Origin: UBA3206 sp964548855
GTDB taxonomy: Bacteria > Bacillota_I > Bacilli_A > Acholeplasmatales > Anaeroplasmataceae
Reading direction: 5' to 3'
NCBI GenBank assembly: GCA_964548855.1
Contig: CAZJSR010000002.1
Location: 1-64,000 of the forward strand
Length of the DNA: 64,000 bases
Positions 24,426 through 31,976 of this stretch are shown here, piece by piece. Each line of letters starts with the position of its first letter. The stretch's first letter is position 1. The notes beneath the pieces were generated by a model, which was not told the origin of the DNA, searched no databases, and worked only from the letters and a program-made list of their open reading frames with translations. The position numbers and the translations under genes were made by a program.

Positions 24426-26237
24426 ATGAAAAGAATTAGGTTATTGTTTATGATGTTAATATCTATCTTATCTTTAATTTCATGTACGCCAGGTGTATCA
24501 CCAGATGACACGACAACACCAGATAGTCCGTCAACAGTTCCTTCAAATCCTGAAGATACAGATAAGGATGAAGAAGCTAATCCACCAAAAAATGATAATA
24601 TAGTTGAAATTGGTAATTTAGATGTAGAACATCAAGAACTAAATGAAAGAGTGGTACTTAAATATAGTGAAACTGATTTATCAAAGACAAAAGTTTCATA
24701 TAAGAAGTCTACAGAAACTAGTTATAAAGATGTAGATAAAGAGTTAATAACTTTAACTGGTAATGCTGCCACAGTAGAGTTAATTGGGCTATCATCATTA
24801 TATACTTATGATATTAAGATTAAGAATAGTCAAAACAAAGAAAAAACTTTAAGTAATATTAAAGTATATGAACTAGATAGATCAGGATATGCTCATTTTA
24901 ATAATACTACTGGTATAGGTGCGTATAACAATGATGGTACATTAAAGAGTAATGCAGTAGTAGTTTATGTATCAAATGAAACTAAGAATACAGTTAAAGC
25001 TACTATAGGCGGAAAAGAATATACAGGTCTTGTAAATATCTTAAAAGCACAATCAAAATCAAAAGTACCATTAGATATTAGAATTCTTGATTCAATTAAG
25101 ACAAATCAATGGAGTGAAAAATCAAATGAGCCAAGATTAGCTGATAAGACTAATCTTCAATCAGATACATTCTGGGTTAATACATTTGAGACAAAATATG
25201 GAGATAATCTAGAGGGTCTTACTGTAAAATATATGGATAAAGTTACAGGAAAGTCTACTACTTATATTACTACAGCAAGTGGCTTAGGTGATAAAAGTAC
25301 TGGAAGTACATCATCTAAAACAACAACATATAAAGGTAGTGAATATAAAGATTTAGTTGGTAAAACAGTATATGATGATGATTCATATTGGAATATGTTA
25401 GATGTTTCAGGGGTTAGTAATGTAACACTTGAAGGTGTTGGAGATAGTGCTGAATTCTTCCAATTTGGATTAACATGGGCAGATTGTAATTCAATTGAAG
25501 TAAAGAATATTACATTTACAGACTATCCTGAAGATGCATGTAGCTTTGAAAGTTCAAAAGTGACTGATTATGGAAATTATTGGATTCATAATAATACATT
25601 CAATAGAGGAAAAAATAACTGGGATGTAAGTGGTGAAAGAGATAAATATGCTGGTGATGGTGGAATGGACTTAAAGATTGTTCACAATGTTACCGCAAGT
25701 TATAATCATTTCGTTAAGTGTAAGAAAACAGGACTTATTGGTGGTAGTGATAGTAATTTAACAATGAATATTACATTCCATCATAATTATTACGAAGAAG
25801 TAGAATCTAGACTTCCATTAGGAAGACAAGCTAATATGCATATATATAATAACTATTATTATAAATGTGGTACAGCTCAAGATATAAGAGCGAATGCGTT
25901 TGTTCTATCAGAAGCTAATTATTTTGAAGGAACTAAGGATGCGCATGTTATTAAAAATAATGCTGCGATTATAAAGTCATATAATGACGTATTTAATAAT
26001 TCTAAAAATAGTGCCGCAACTAAGGTTTCATCAAGAACTGAAACTATTAGTGGTGGTTCATGTAAGCCTGATGGAACTACTGATTACAATAATTTTGATA
26101 TAAATAGTAAGCTATTCTATTATGATTCAGTAAACAAAAAGTCAGATGTTTCTTTACTTGAAACTGCAGAAAATGCTAAAGAGACAGCTAAAACATACGC
26201 TGGTGCAGGTAAAAAAGTAGAGTTGATTTTAAAATAA
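24426..26237 (+). CDS. Pectate lyase lipoprotein, PL1 family
   Basis: A 603-residue lipoprotein. The signal peptide ends at LISC (Cys20). A Pro/Ser/Thr/Asp-rich linker covers about 21-62 and an Fn3-like module about 63-150. A PL1 parallel beta-helix pectate lyase covers about 151-594 and is identical in sequence to the one in the preceding gene, with the same SRLPLGR catalytic-region motif. It cleaves de-esterified pectin by beta-elimination outside the cell, with Ca2+. It has its own promoter. The start has only a weak GAGAG upstream. The short C-terminus (AGKKVELILK) differs from the first protein, which continues into more domains. No InlB repeat is present here. Confidence 0.9.
   Translation: MKRIRLLFMMLISILSLISCTPGVSPDDTTTPDSPSTVPSNPEDTDKDEEANPPKNDNIVEIGNLDVEHQELNERVVLKYSETDLSKTKVSYKKSTETSYKDVDKELITLTGNAATVELIGLSSLYTYDIKIKNSQNKEKTLSNIKVYELDRSGYAHFNNTTGIGAYNNDGTLKSNAVVVYVSNETKNTVKATIGGKEYTGLVNILKAQSKSKVPLDIRILDSIKTNQWSEKSNEPRLADKTNLQSDTFWVNTFETKYGDNLEGLTVKYMDKVTGKSTTYITTASGLGDKSTGSTSSKTTTYKGSEYKDLVGKTVYDDDSYWNMLDVSGVSNVTLEGVGDSAEFFQFGLTWADCNSIEVKNITFTDYPEDACSFESSKVTDYGNYWIHNNTFNRGKNNWDVSGERDKYAGDGGMDLKIVHNVTASYNHFVKCKKTGLIGGSDSNLTMNITFHHNYYEEVESRLPLGRQANMHIYNNYYYKCGTAQDIRANAFVLSEANYFEGTKDAHVIKNNAAIIKSYNDVFNNSKNSAATKVSSRTETISGGSCKPDGTTDYNNFDINSKLFYYDSVNKKSDVSLLETAENAKETAKTYAGAGKKVELILK
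24876..26205 (+). repeat. Pectate-lyase module, copy 2 of a 1,330-bp direct repeat
   Basis: Partner of 22191-23520. The identity ends within TGGTG at 26205, where the two genes diverge into different C-termini. Confidence 0.9.
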
Positions 26238-26243
26238 TAAATA

Positions 26244-26273
26244 TTTACAAAAAAATAGGTTATATGATAAAAT
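26244..26273 (+). promoter_or_regulatory. Promoter of the C39-like peptidase gene
   Basis: TTTACA (26244-26249), an 18-bp spacer and TAAAAT (26268-26273), with an extended -10 (TGATAAAAT). Confidence 0.6.
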
Positions 26274-26301
26274 ATTTATAAAAAGTAAAGGTGTGATATA
26301 T

Positions 26302-26979
26302 ATGGAATCATTTGTCTGTTCAATTGTTCAAAATAATGAAAAATATTATATTAATATTCCTTTTAATGTATGGACTAAAACAAATAAGAAAACTAATACA
26401 CAATATGCTAAAGTAGTAATACTAAGTGATACTGTAAATGTGTTAGATTTCGAGTGTAGATTAGTTCCAAGAGGACAAGAAGGGAATTTCTATATTCCTA
26501 TTGGCCCTAAATCTTATGCATTAATATCTAAGTATAAGAAATTAAGCGTTGAATTTGATTTAATTCCGCAACTTAAAAGTATAAATCATGATAGTCCATA
26601 TAGTGTAGATAATCCTATAAGGAAAAAAATAGAGTATGTAAGCCAACCATCTAAGGGATATTGTATGCATGCGATTATATCTATGCTTACGGGAGAATCT
26701 ATAGAGGATGTTTGTGAGCGCATGCAAGCAAGAGCTTTCCAAGGTTCTATTTCTAAATTAATAGAGACACTTGATTATTATGGTATTAAGCATGGAAAAT
26801 TAACATACAAATTTGATTCATTACCAAGTGTGGGGATAATAAATACAAGACTTGGTAGAAGAAATCATTATTGTTTGTATTATAAATCGAAATTTTATGA
26901 TCCAACATATGGTATAAAAGATAATATACCTATGGATGAGATAATATCTTATATTGAAATTTTTTATGAGGGAGAATAA
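26302..26979 (+). CDS. Protein with DUF1905-like N-domain and papain/C39-like cysteine peptidase fold
   Basis: 225 residues, no signal peptide. Residues 1-95 resemble the DUF1905 beta-barrel (YINIPFNVW..., ECRLVPRGQEGNFYIPIG, KLSVEFDLI). Residues about 110-225 show an ordered Cys-His-Asp arrangement typical of C39-like folds: QPSKGYCMHAIISMLTG, GRRNHYCLYY, FYDPTYG. Bacteriocin-processing C39 domains have the same Cys...His...Asp order, but no ABC transporter is fused here. The frame is open from GTG 26293. ATG 26302 with AAAGGTG 8 nt upstream is preferred. The GGGAG at its 3' end serves the broken gene that follows. Substrate unknown. Confidence 0.6.
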   Translation: MESFVCSIVQNNEKYYINIPFNVWTKTNKKTNTQYAKVVILSDTVNVLDFECRLVPRGQEGNFYIPIGPKSYALISKYKKLSVEFDLIPQLKSINHDSPYSVDNPIRKKIEYVSQPSKGYCMHAIISMLTGESIEDVCERMQARAFQGSISKLIETLDYYGIKHGKLTYKFDSLPSVGIINTRLGRRNHYCLYYKSKFYDPTYGIKDNIPMDEIISYIEIFYEGE

Positions 26980-26982
26980 TTT

Positions 26983-27493
26983 GTGAAAAAATAATGGTGC
27001 CATATGTAATATGTTTATATATGATAGAAATATCTTTTTTCCTTGTTAATATATTTTCGTTTATGACATATGTTTTTTTGGAATTTGTATTTTATCATTT
27101 TGTTTAGGTGTTGCGAATATTTTGTTATCTACCTTGAGAAAGGATAATGAAAAAGTATATAAGGAGACATTAATATTTAAATCAATATTAATGTCTTATT
27201 ATGTAGTAGCATTTATTATATTACTGGTATTATTATTTATAGGTTTAGTTTCAATTACGTTTGTACTTCCGTTTGCGTTGATAGCTTTGGTTAGTTTACT
27301 ATTCACATACTTTGTGATGGTTTCTACAAGTGTAGGAAATATTGTTAGTATATTAAAATCAGATGAAACTATAGTATGGAAAGTAGTCAATACAATCTGT
27401 CAATTTATATTTATTGCGGATTATATTGATGCGATATACCTATGTTCAAGTAATAAGGCGAACTATAAAAAAATGGATTCAGAAATTATCTGA
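26983..27493 (+). pseudogene. Membrane-protein gene interrupted by two single-base homopolymer deficits
   Basis: The longest intact frame (27122-27493, from a TTG with no ribosome-binding site) begins inside a membrane segment. Adding one A to the A6 run at 26986-26991 and one T to the T7 run at 27073-27079 joins GTG 26983 (GGGAG 8 nt upstream) to the downstream frame. The result is a coherent 170-residue protein with about four helices, including MKKIMVPYVICLYMIEI and MTYVFFGICILSFCLG. The restored length is an exact multiple of three. It is either a real pseudogene or two consensus errors at homopolymers. Function unknown; it appears coupled to the peptidase-fold gene. Confidence 0.55.
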
Positions 27494-27503
27494 ATCTTTT
27501 TTT
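27475..27503 (+). terminator. Rho-independent terminator
   Basis: Stem GATTCAGA/TCTGAATC (27476-27483 with 27489-27496) with a 5-nt loop, followed by seven T's. It overlaps the stop codon of the upstream frame. Confidence 0.85.
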
Positions 27504-27564
27504 ATGGTTTATTTAGAATATAACTTTACAAAAAATGTGAAAATTAAAATATAATTTTTAATAG

Positions 27565-27593
27565 TTGACTACCATAATTAAATAATGTATAAT
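27565..27593 (+). promoter_or_regulatory. Distal promoter of the DtxR-family operon
   Basis: TTGACT (27565-27570), a 17-bp spacer and TATAAT (27588-27593). A small hairpin (GTTCTT.../AAGAAC) follows, then the two metal-box palindromes. Confidence 0.75.
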
Positions 27594-27632
27594 TTTCTTG
27601 TTCTTTTTCAAGAACTTATTTTATACGCATTA

Positions 27633-27648
27633 GTTAGTCTAAACTAAC
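27633..27648 (+). promoter_or_regulatory. DtxR/IdeR-type operator, box 1
   Basis: GTTAG-N6-CTAAC, extended to a near-perfect 32-bp palindrome (ACGCA-tt-AGTTAG...CTAACT-tt-TGCGT, about 27625-27656). It resembles half sites of the DtxR/IdeR box (TTAGGTTAGSCTAACCTAA). A second TATAAT lies at 27657-27662, so binding here could block a proximal promoter. Confidence 0.65.
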
Positions 27649-27673
27649 TTTTGCGTTATAATTTTGTGCGGAA

Positions 27674-27689
27674 GTTAGCATAGGCTAAC
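27674..27689 (+). promoter_or_regulatory. DtxR/IdeR-type operator, box 2
   Basis: GTTAG-N6-CTAAC again, centred 41 bp from box 1 (about four helical turns). It lies between the proximal TATAAT (27657-27662) and the AGGAGG ribosome-binding site of the regulator gene. Confidence 0.65.
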
Positions 27690-27701
27690 CAGGAGGTTTA
27701 T

Positions 27702-28082
27702 ATGACATCATCAGAATTAAGATATTTAATTACCGTAGATGAAATTTCACAAGAGAATAAGGAAGTTAAGCAGTCAGATTTAGCATCTAGATTAAATGTA
27801 ACAAAAGTAAGTGCATTTAACGCAATTGAAAGGCTTTGTGAAAAGAACTATATAACTAAAATTAATAGAAAACTCATGTTAACAGATAAAGCTATTAAGG
27901 CACTATTGGATTATCGCTTGATAATTAATTTTATGGTATTACATTTGAAAAAACATTGTGGTACACCAGGTGATATTGCCTATCAAGATGCGATAAACGC
28001 AACTTGTGCTATATCCGATGCCGCAAGAGAAGGAATTGCGAGATATCTTGAAAAATTAGATAACAAGCTAGTTATAGAATAG
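27702..28082 (+). CDS. DtxR-family metal-dependent regulator
   Basis: 126 residues. The N-terminal winged helix-turn-helix (about residues 18-62: VKQSDLASRLNVTKVSAFNAIERLCEKNYI) is typical of DtxR/MntR. The second, dimerisation and metal-binding, half is short: TCAISDAAREGIARYL aligns with the family segment that normally reads C-x-x-E-H-x-x-S, but the Glu-His pair is missing. It may sense metal with other ligands or sense something else. AGGAGG precedes ATG 27702. Two GTTAG-N6-CTAAC boxes upstream indicate autoregulation. It is followed after 16 nt by the ABC pair, as one operon. Confidence 0.8.
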   Translation: MTSSELRYLITVDEISQENKEVKQSDLASRLNVTKVSAFNAIERLCEKNYITKINRKLMLTDKAIKALLDYRLIINFMVLHLKKHCGTPGDIAYQDAINATCAISDAAREGIARYLEKLDNKLVIE

Positions 28083-28098
28083 AGGATAATGAAAAAAT

Positions 28099-29817
28099 AT
28101 GATTGATAAAGAACTATTAAATTTACTTGGTAAAAATAAAAAATATATATTTATAGTTGTATTTCTTCAAATACTTGGATTATTATTTAATGTATTAATT
28201 ACTGCTGGTATATGCGCAATTTTATATATAACATTAAATGATTATGAAATAAAAACATATATCTATCCTTCCATATGTATTATTATAAGTATTATCATCC
28301 GTTATATTAATACAAGAGTTATAGGTAGTGTTAAAGAGAAACTTGGCAGAAATGTAAAAAAAGAATTAAGAGAAAAAATTTATAATAAAATAATTCTATT
28401 ATGTGATAAAAGCACAAATGGTATGAATATGGCAGGACTAACACAAGTAAGTATAGAAGGGATAGAACAAATAGATCTATATTATTCAAACTATATACCT
28501 CAGTTTTTTTATTCGATGATTGCTCCTTTTATTTTATTTATGATTTGTGTATGGTTTGATTGGCATAGCTCATTAGTTCTTTTATGCTGTGTCCCATTTA
28601 TTCCATTATCAATTGTTGCAGTTAGTAAATATGCAAAAAGAATATTCGCTAAATATTGGAATAAGTATACAACAATGGGAGATAAGTTTTTAGATAGTGT
28701 TTTAGGATTAAAAGAGTTAAAAATATTTAATGCTGACGACTATAAACATCAACAAATGAATGAAACAAGTGAAGAATTTCGTAAAATTACAATGAAAGTC
28801 CTTGTTATGCAACTTGCTAGTACGACAATTATGGATCTTGTAGCATATGGAGGTGCTGGTTTAGGTATTGCGATAGCGGTATATGAGAGTGCATTTTCTA
28901 CTCTAAATCCTATTGCTTGTTTGTTCATATGTCTTTTGGCTGTTGAATTTTTCTTGCCACTTCGTGCATTCGGAAGTGCTTTTCATGTCGCAATGAATGG
29001 CGCAAGTGCAGGTAAAAAGATATTATCAATTTTAAATACCGAAGAGCCAAAGTGGCAAGATAAAATGGTTAGTGATTATAATATAGATATTAAAAATGTT
29101 ACGTTTTCATATGATGAAAATCGTAATGTATTGGAAGATGTATCTATGAGTTTTCCAAATAAAGGATTTATGGCAATAGTAGGCGAGAGTGGTTCAGGTA
29201 AATCTACTATTGTAAATATGATTATGGGTTCATTAAGACCTAATAAAGGTGAAGTAATGATTGGAAATACTAGTATTAATGAACTTAGTAGAGAAAATTA
29301 TTATTCACACATTTCAGTTGTAAGTTATAATACTTATATTTTTAATGAAACAGTTAGAGAAAATTTTTTAATGGCTAGCCCATATATTAAAGACGAGGAA
29401 ATTTATAATGCCTTAGAATTAGTAAATTTAAAGGATTTTATATTAAATAATGGTGGATTAGATAAATTAATCATTGAAGATGCGAATAATCTTTCAGGCG
29501 GTGAGAGGCAACGTTTAGCTCTTGCGATTAATTTAGTAGCAAATAAAGATATATATATATTTGATGAAGCCACAAGTAATATTGATGTTGAAAGTGAAAT
29601 TATTATTATGAATAATATAAAGAAATTATCACTTAATAAACTTGTAATTGTTATTTCTCACAGACTTTTAAATGTCATAGATGCTAATTATATATATTAT
29701 ATGAAAAATGGAAGAGTTTCTGAATGTGGAAATCACAAACAATTGCTTAAGATAGATGGTGGATATAAAAATATGTATACTACACAAAAACAATTAGAGG
29801 AGGGATACTTATTATGA
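28099..29817 (+). CDS. ABC exporter-type subunit, CydD-like
   Basis: A 572-residue fused membrane/ATPase half-transporter. Six membrane helices lie within residues 1-300. Walker A GESGSGKST is near 361, signature LSGGERQRLALA near 464, and Walker B IYIFDEAT near 485. The block FLPLRAFGSAFHVAMNG before the ATPase is characteristic of CydD. CydDC exports cysteine/glutathione and has been linked to haem handling and cytochrome bd assembly in aerobes. No cydAB is present here. It overlaps the partner gene by 4 nt. Control by the upstream DtxR-type protein suggests an iron- or haem-related job. Confidence 0.85.
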   Translation: MIDKELLNLLGKNKKYIFIVVFLQILGLLFNVLITAGICAILYITLNDYEIKTYIYPSICIIISIIIRYINTRVIGSVKEKLGRNVKKELREKIYNKIILLCDKSTNGMNMAGLTQVSIEGIEQIDLYYSNYIPQFFYSMIAPFILFMICVWFDWHSSLVLLCCVPFIPLSIVAVSKYAKRIFAKYWNKYTTMGDKFLDSVLGLKELKIFNADDYKHQQMNETSEEFRKITMKVLVMQLASTTIMDLVAYGGAGLGIAIAVYESAFSTLNPIACLFICLLAVEFFLPLRAFGSAFHVAMNGASAGKKILSILNTEEPKWQDKMVSDYNIDIKNVTFSYDENRNVLEDVSMSFPNKGFMAIVGESGSGKSTIVNMIMGSLRPNKGEVMIGNTSINELSRENYYSHISVVSYNTYIFNETVRENFLMASPYIKDEEIYNALELVNLKDFILNNGGLDKLIIEDANNLSGGERQRLALAINLVANKDIYIFDEATSNIDVESEIIIMNNIKKLSLNKLVIVISHRLLNVIDANYIYYMKNGRVSECGNHKQLLKIDGGYKNMYTTQKQLEEGYLL

Positions 29818-31499
29818 TGAAACAAAAAATAAGAAGAAGTGGTTTAAAGATCATGTCAAGTCTAATTGTATTGTTAGGTAGTCTCTCATATATTATGATA
29901 CTTGCTGTAATAAATGGTAGTTTGGGATTTATATGTGCAATGGGTGTAACTGTAGTTGGCGCAATAGGTGTTGCGAAAATATTAGGTGAGACTATTTGCC
30001 TATCTTATACCTTAATTATTATACTCTTGGTTTTGTTTGGAGTACTTAGAGGTATTTTAAGGTATTTTGAGCAATATAGTAATCATTATATAGCGTTTAA
30101 ATTACTTGCAGTATTAAGAGATAAAATATTTGCTAAACTTAGAAAACTTGCACCTCAAGAACTTGATAATGATAAAAAGGGAAGTATTATTGCGTTGATT
30201 ACTAGTGATATAGAAACATTAGAAGTCTTTTATGCACATACTATATCTCCAATATGTATTGCTTGTATAGTTTCTTTATTATCAATGTTATTTGTAGGGC
30301 TTATATCTTCTTGGTATCTCGTAATTATTCAATTTATTTCATATATTGTAATAGGAATTATAGTTCCGATTATTTCATCAAAAAAATTAAAAAGTTCAGG
30401 TGTTATTTATAGAAATGAGTTTTCTAGTTTCAATGCTTATTTTTTAGATAGTATAAAAGGAATTAAAGATATTGTTCTTAATAATAACGCATCTTTAAGA
30501 AATATGGAAGTTAATAGAAGAAGTGATAAATTATTAACAGAAACTAAAAAAATGAAAAACGATATAACCAAATCATCTTCAATAGTTGAAATGCTTGTAT
30601 CAATTTGTATTTTCTTATCGCTTTTATTAGGTATCTTCCTTGTAAAAAAAGAAATTGTATCATTTGGTAGAATGTTAATTGCGATTGTCACTATATTTAG
30701 TTCATTTGGACCAGTAATTGCGATATCTTCATTGCCAGGAAATTTAACACAAACACTCGCAAGTGGAAATAGAGTTCTTGATTTGCTTGCAAAAGAGCCT
30801 CAAGTAAAAGAAATTAAAAGTAAAAATGATATTGTATATCATAATCTAGATGTAAAGAATTTATCATTTTCATATAATAATCAAATAGAAGTTTTAAAAG
30901 ATATAAGTCTAAGAGCTAAAAAGGGCGAAATAATAGGAATAGTAGGAGACAGTGGTTCTGGAAAGTCAACGCTACTTAAACTTTTATTAAGGTTTTGGCA
31001 AAAGTCTAGAGGAAATATAGAATATAATGGAATTGATATTGAGAATATTAATACAAACAGCCTTCTTGAAAATGTAACGATGGTAAGTCAGTCTACATAT
31101 TTATTTGATGAAACTATAGAAGATAATATACGTCTTGCATTTTTAGATGCCAAACCAGAAGATATATATAACGCATGTAAGATGGCGTCTATTCATGATT
31201 TTATTATGGGCCTTCCTTTAGGATATAAAACTCCAGTAGGAATGTTGGGTGATAATTTATCAGCAGGTGAGAAACAAAGAATTGGATTAGCCAGGGCTTT
31301 CTTAAGAGGTAGTCAGCTTATTTTGCTTGATGAACCAACAAGTAATGTTGATAGTATTAATGAAGGTATTATTTTAAAATCCTTAAAAGAACAAAAGAGC
31401 AAAAAAAGTATTATTTTAGTATCTCATAGAGAATCCACTATGGCTATTGCAGATAGGGTATATCGTATTGAAAAAGGTATTATTTATGAATACAAGTGA
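29814..31499 (+). CDS. ABC exporter-type subunit, CydC-like
   Basis: 561 residues. Six N-terminal membrane helices contain the CydC hallmark RGILRYFEQYSNHYIAFKLL. Walker A GDSGSGKST is near residue 378, and the signature LSAGEKQRIGLARAF near 481 has Ala in place of the first Gly. Walker B LILLDEPTS and the H-loop SHR follow. The first codon overlaps the stop of the CydD-like gene (ATGA), so the two probably form a heterodimer made in equal amounts. The substrate is unproven. Confidence 0.85.
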   Translation: MMKQKIRRSGLKIMSSLIVLLGSLSYIMILAVINGSLGFICAMGVTVVGAIGVAKILGETICLSYTLIIILLVLFGVLRGILRYFEQYSNHYIAFKLLAVLRDKIFAKLRKLAPQELDNDKKGSIIALITSDIETLEVFYAHTISPICIACIVSLLSMLFVGLISSWYLVIIQFISYIVIGIIVPIISSKKLKSSGVIYRNEFSSFNAYFLDSIKGIKDIVLNNNASLRNMEVNRRSDKLLTETKKMKNDITKSSSIVEMLVSICIFLSLLLGIFLVKKEIVSFGRMLIAIVTIFSSFGPVIAISSLPGNLTQTLASGNRVLDLLAKEPQVKEIKSKNDIVYHNLDVKNLSFSYNNQIEVLKDISLRAKKGEIIGIVGDSGSGKSTLLKLLLRFWQKSRGNIEYNGIDIENINTNSLLENVTMVSQSTYLFDETIEDNIRLAFLDAKPEDIYNACKMASIHDFIMGLPLGYKTPVGMLGDNLSAGEKQRIGLARAFLRGSQLILLDEPTSNVDSINEGIILKSLKEQKSKKSIILVSHRESTMAIADRVYRIEKGIIYEYK

Positions 31500-31511
31500 T
31501 GGAGAAATATA

Positions 31512-31922
31512 ATGAAATTAAAAAAAATATTATGGATTATAGTTGGATTTATAGGTCTTATACTTGGGGCAATTGGGGCATTTTTACCAATTCTTCCATC
31601 TGTCCCATTTTTATTATTGGCACTATTTGGATTTGGAAAAAGTTCAGAAAAGTTGCATAATTGGTTTATTAAAACAAAACTTTATAAGAATAATTTAGAA
31701 TCATTTGTAAAAGGCCAAGGTATGACCTGGAAAACTAAGGTAAAAATTATACTTACAGTAACGCTACTTATGGCCATTGGTTTTTTTATGATGTTTAGAA
31801 AAAGATTATATATACCATGTACTGTACTAGCATTGGTTTGGATTGTTCACTTAATATATTTTATATTTGGTGTGAAAAAATATAAAGGAAATAAAATAAA
31901 TGACGAAATAAGTACCGAGTAA
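31512..31922 (+). CDS. DUF454 (YbaN-family) membrane protein
   Basis: 136 residues with three hydrophobic segments (about 5-43, 76-92, 99-118). The DUF454 block is clear: GLILGAIGAFLPILPSVPFLLLALFGFGKSSEKLHNW. The molecular function is not established. YbaN-type genes recur next to iron/haem genes, which agrees with the DtxR-type control here. It starts 12 nt after the CydC-like gene (GGAG upstream). A small hairpin (ACCGA/TCGGT) around its stop lacks a T-run, so transcription may continue into the next genes. Confidence 0.85.
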   Translation: MKLKKILWIIVGFIGLILGAIGAFLPILPSVPFLLLALFGFGKSSEKLHNWFIKTKLYKNNLESFVKGQGMTWKTKVKIILTVTLLMAIGFFMMFRKRLYIPCTVLALVWIVHLIYFIFGVKKYKGNKINDEISTE

Positions 31923-31946
31923 AATCGGTAAAAAAATAAGAGAGGA

Positions 31947-31962
31947 GTTAGCGTATGCTAAC
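31947..31962 (+). promoter_or_regulatory. DtxR/IdeR-type operator, box 3
   Basis: GTTAG-N6-CTAAC within AGTTAGC-GTAT-GCTAACT (7-bp arms), the same element as before the DtxR gene. It lies 15 bp before the first MacB-type gene. I see no clear promoter next to it, so it may act as a roadblock or on a weak local promoter. Confidence 0.65.
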
Positions 31963-31976
31963 TATAGGAATAGTAT

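Noticed and set aside
31909..31940. Terminator after the DUF454 gene
   Set aside because: The ACCGA/TCGGT hairpin is followed by A's rather than T's on the plus strand, so read-through is expected.
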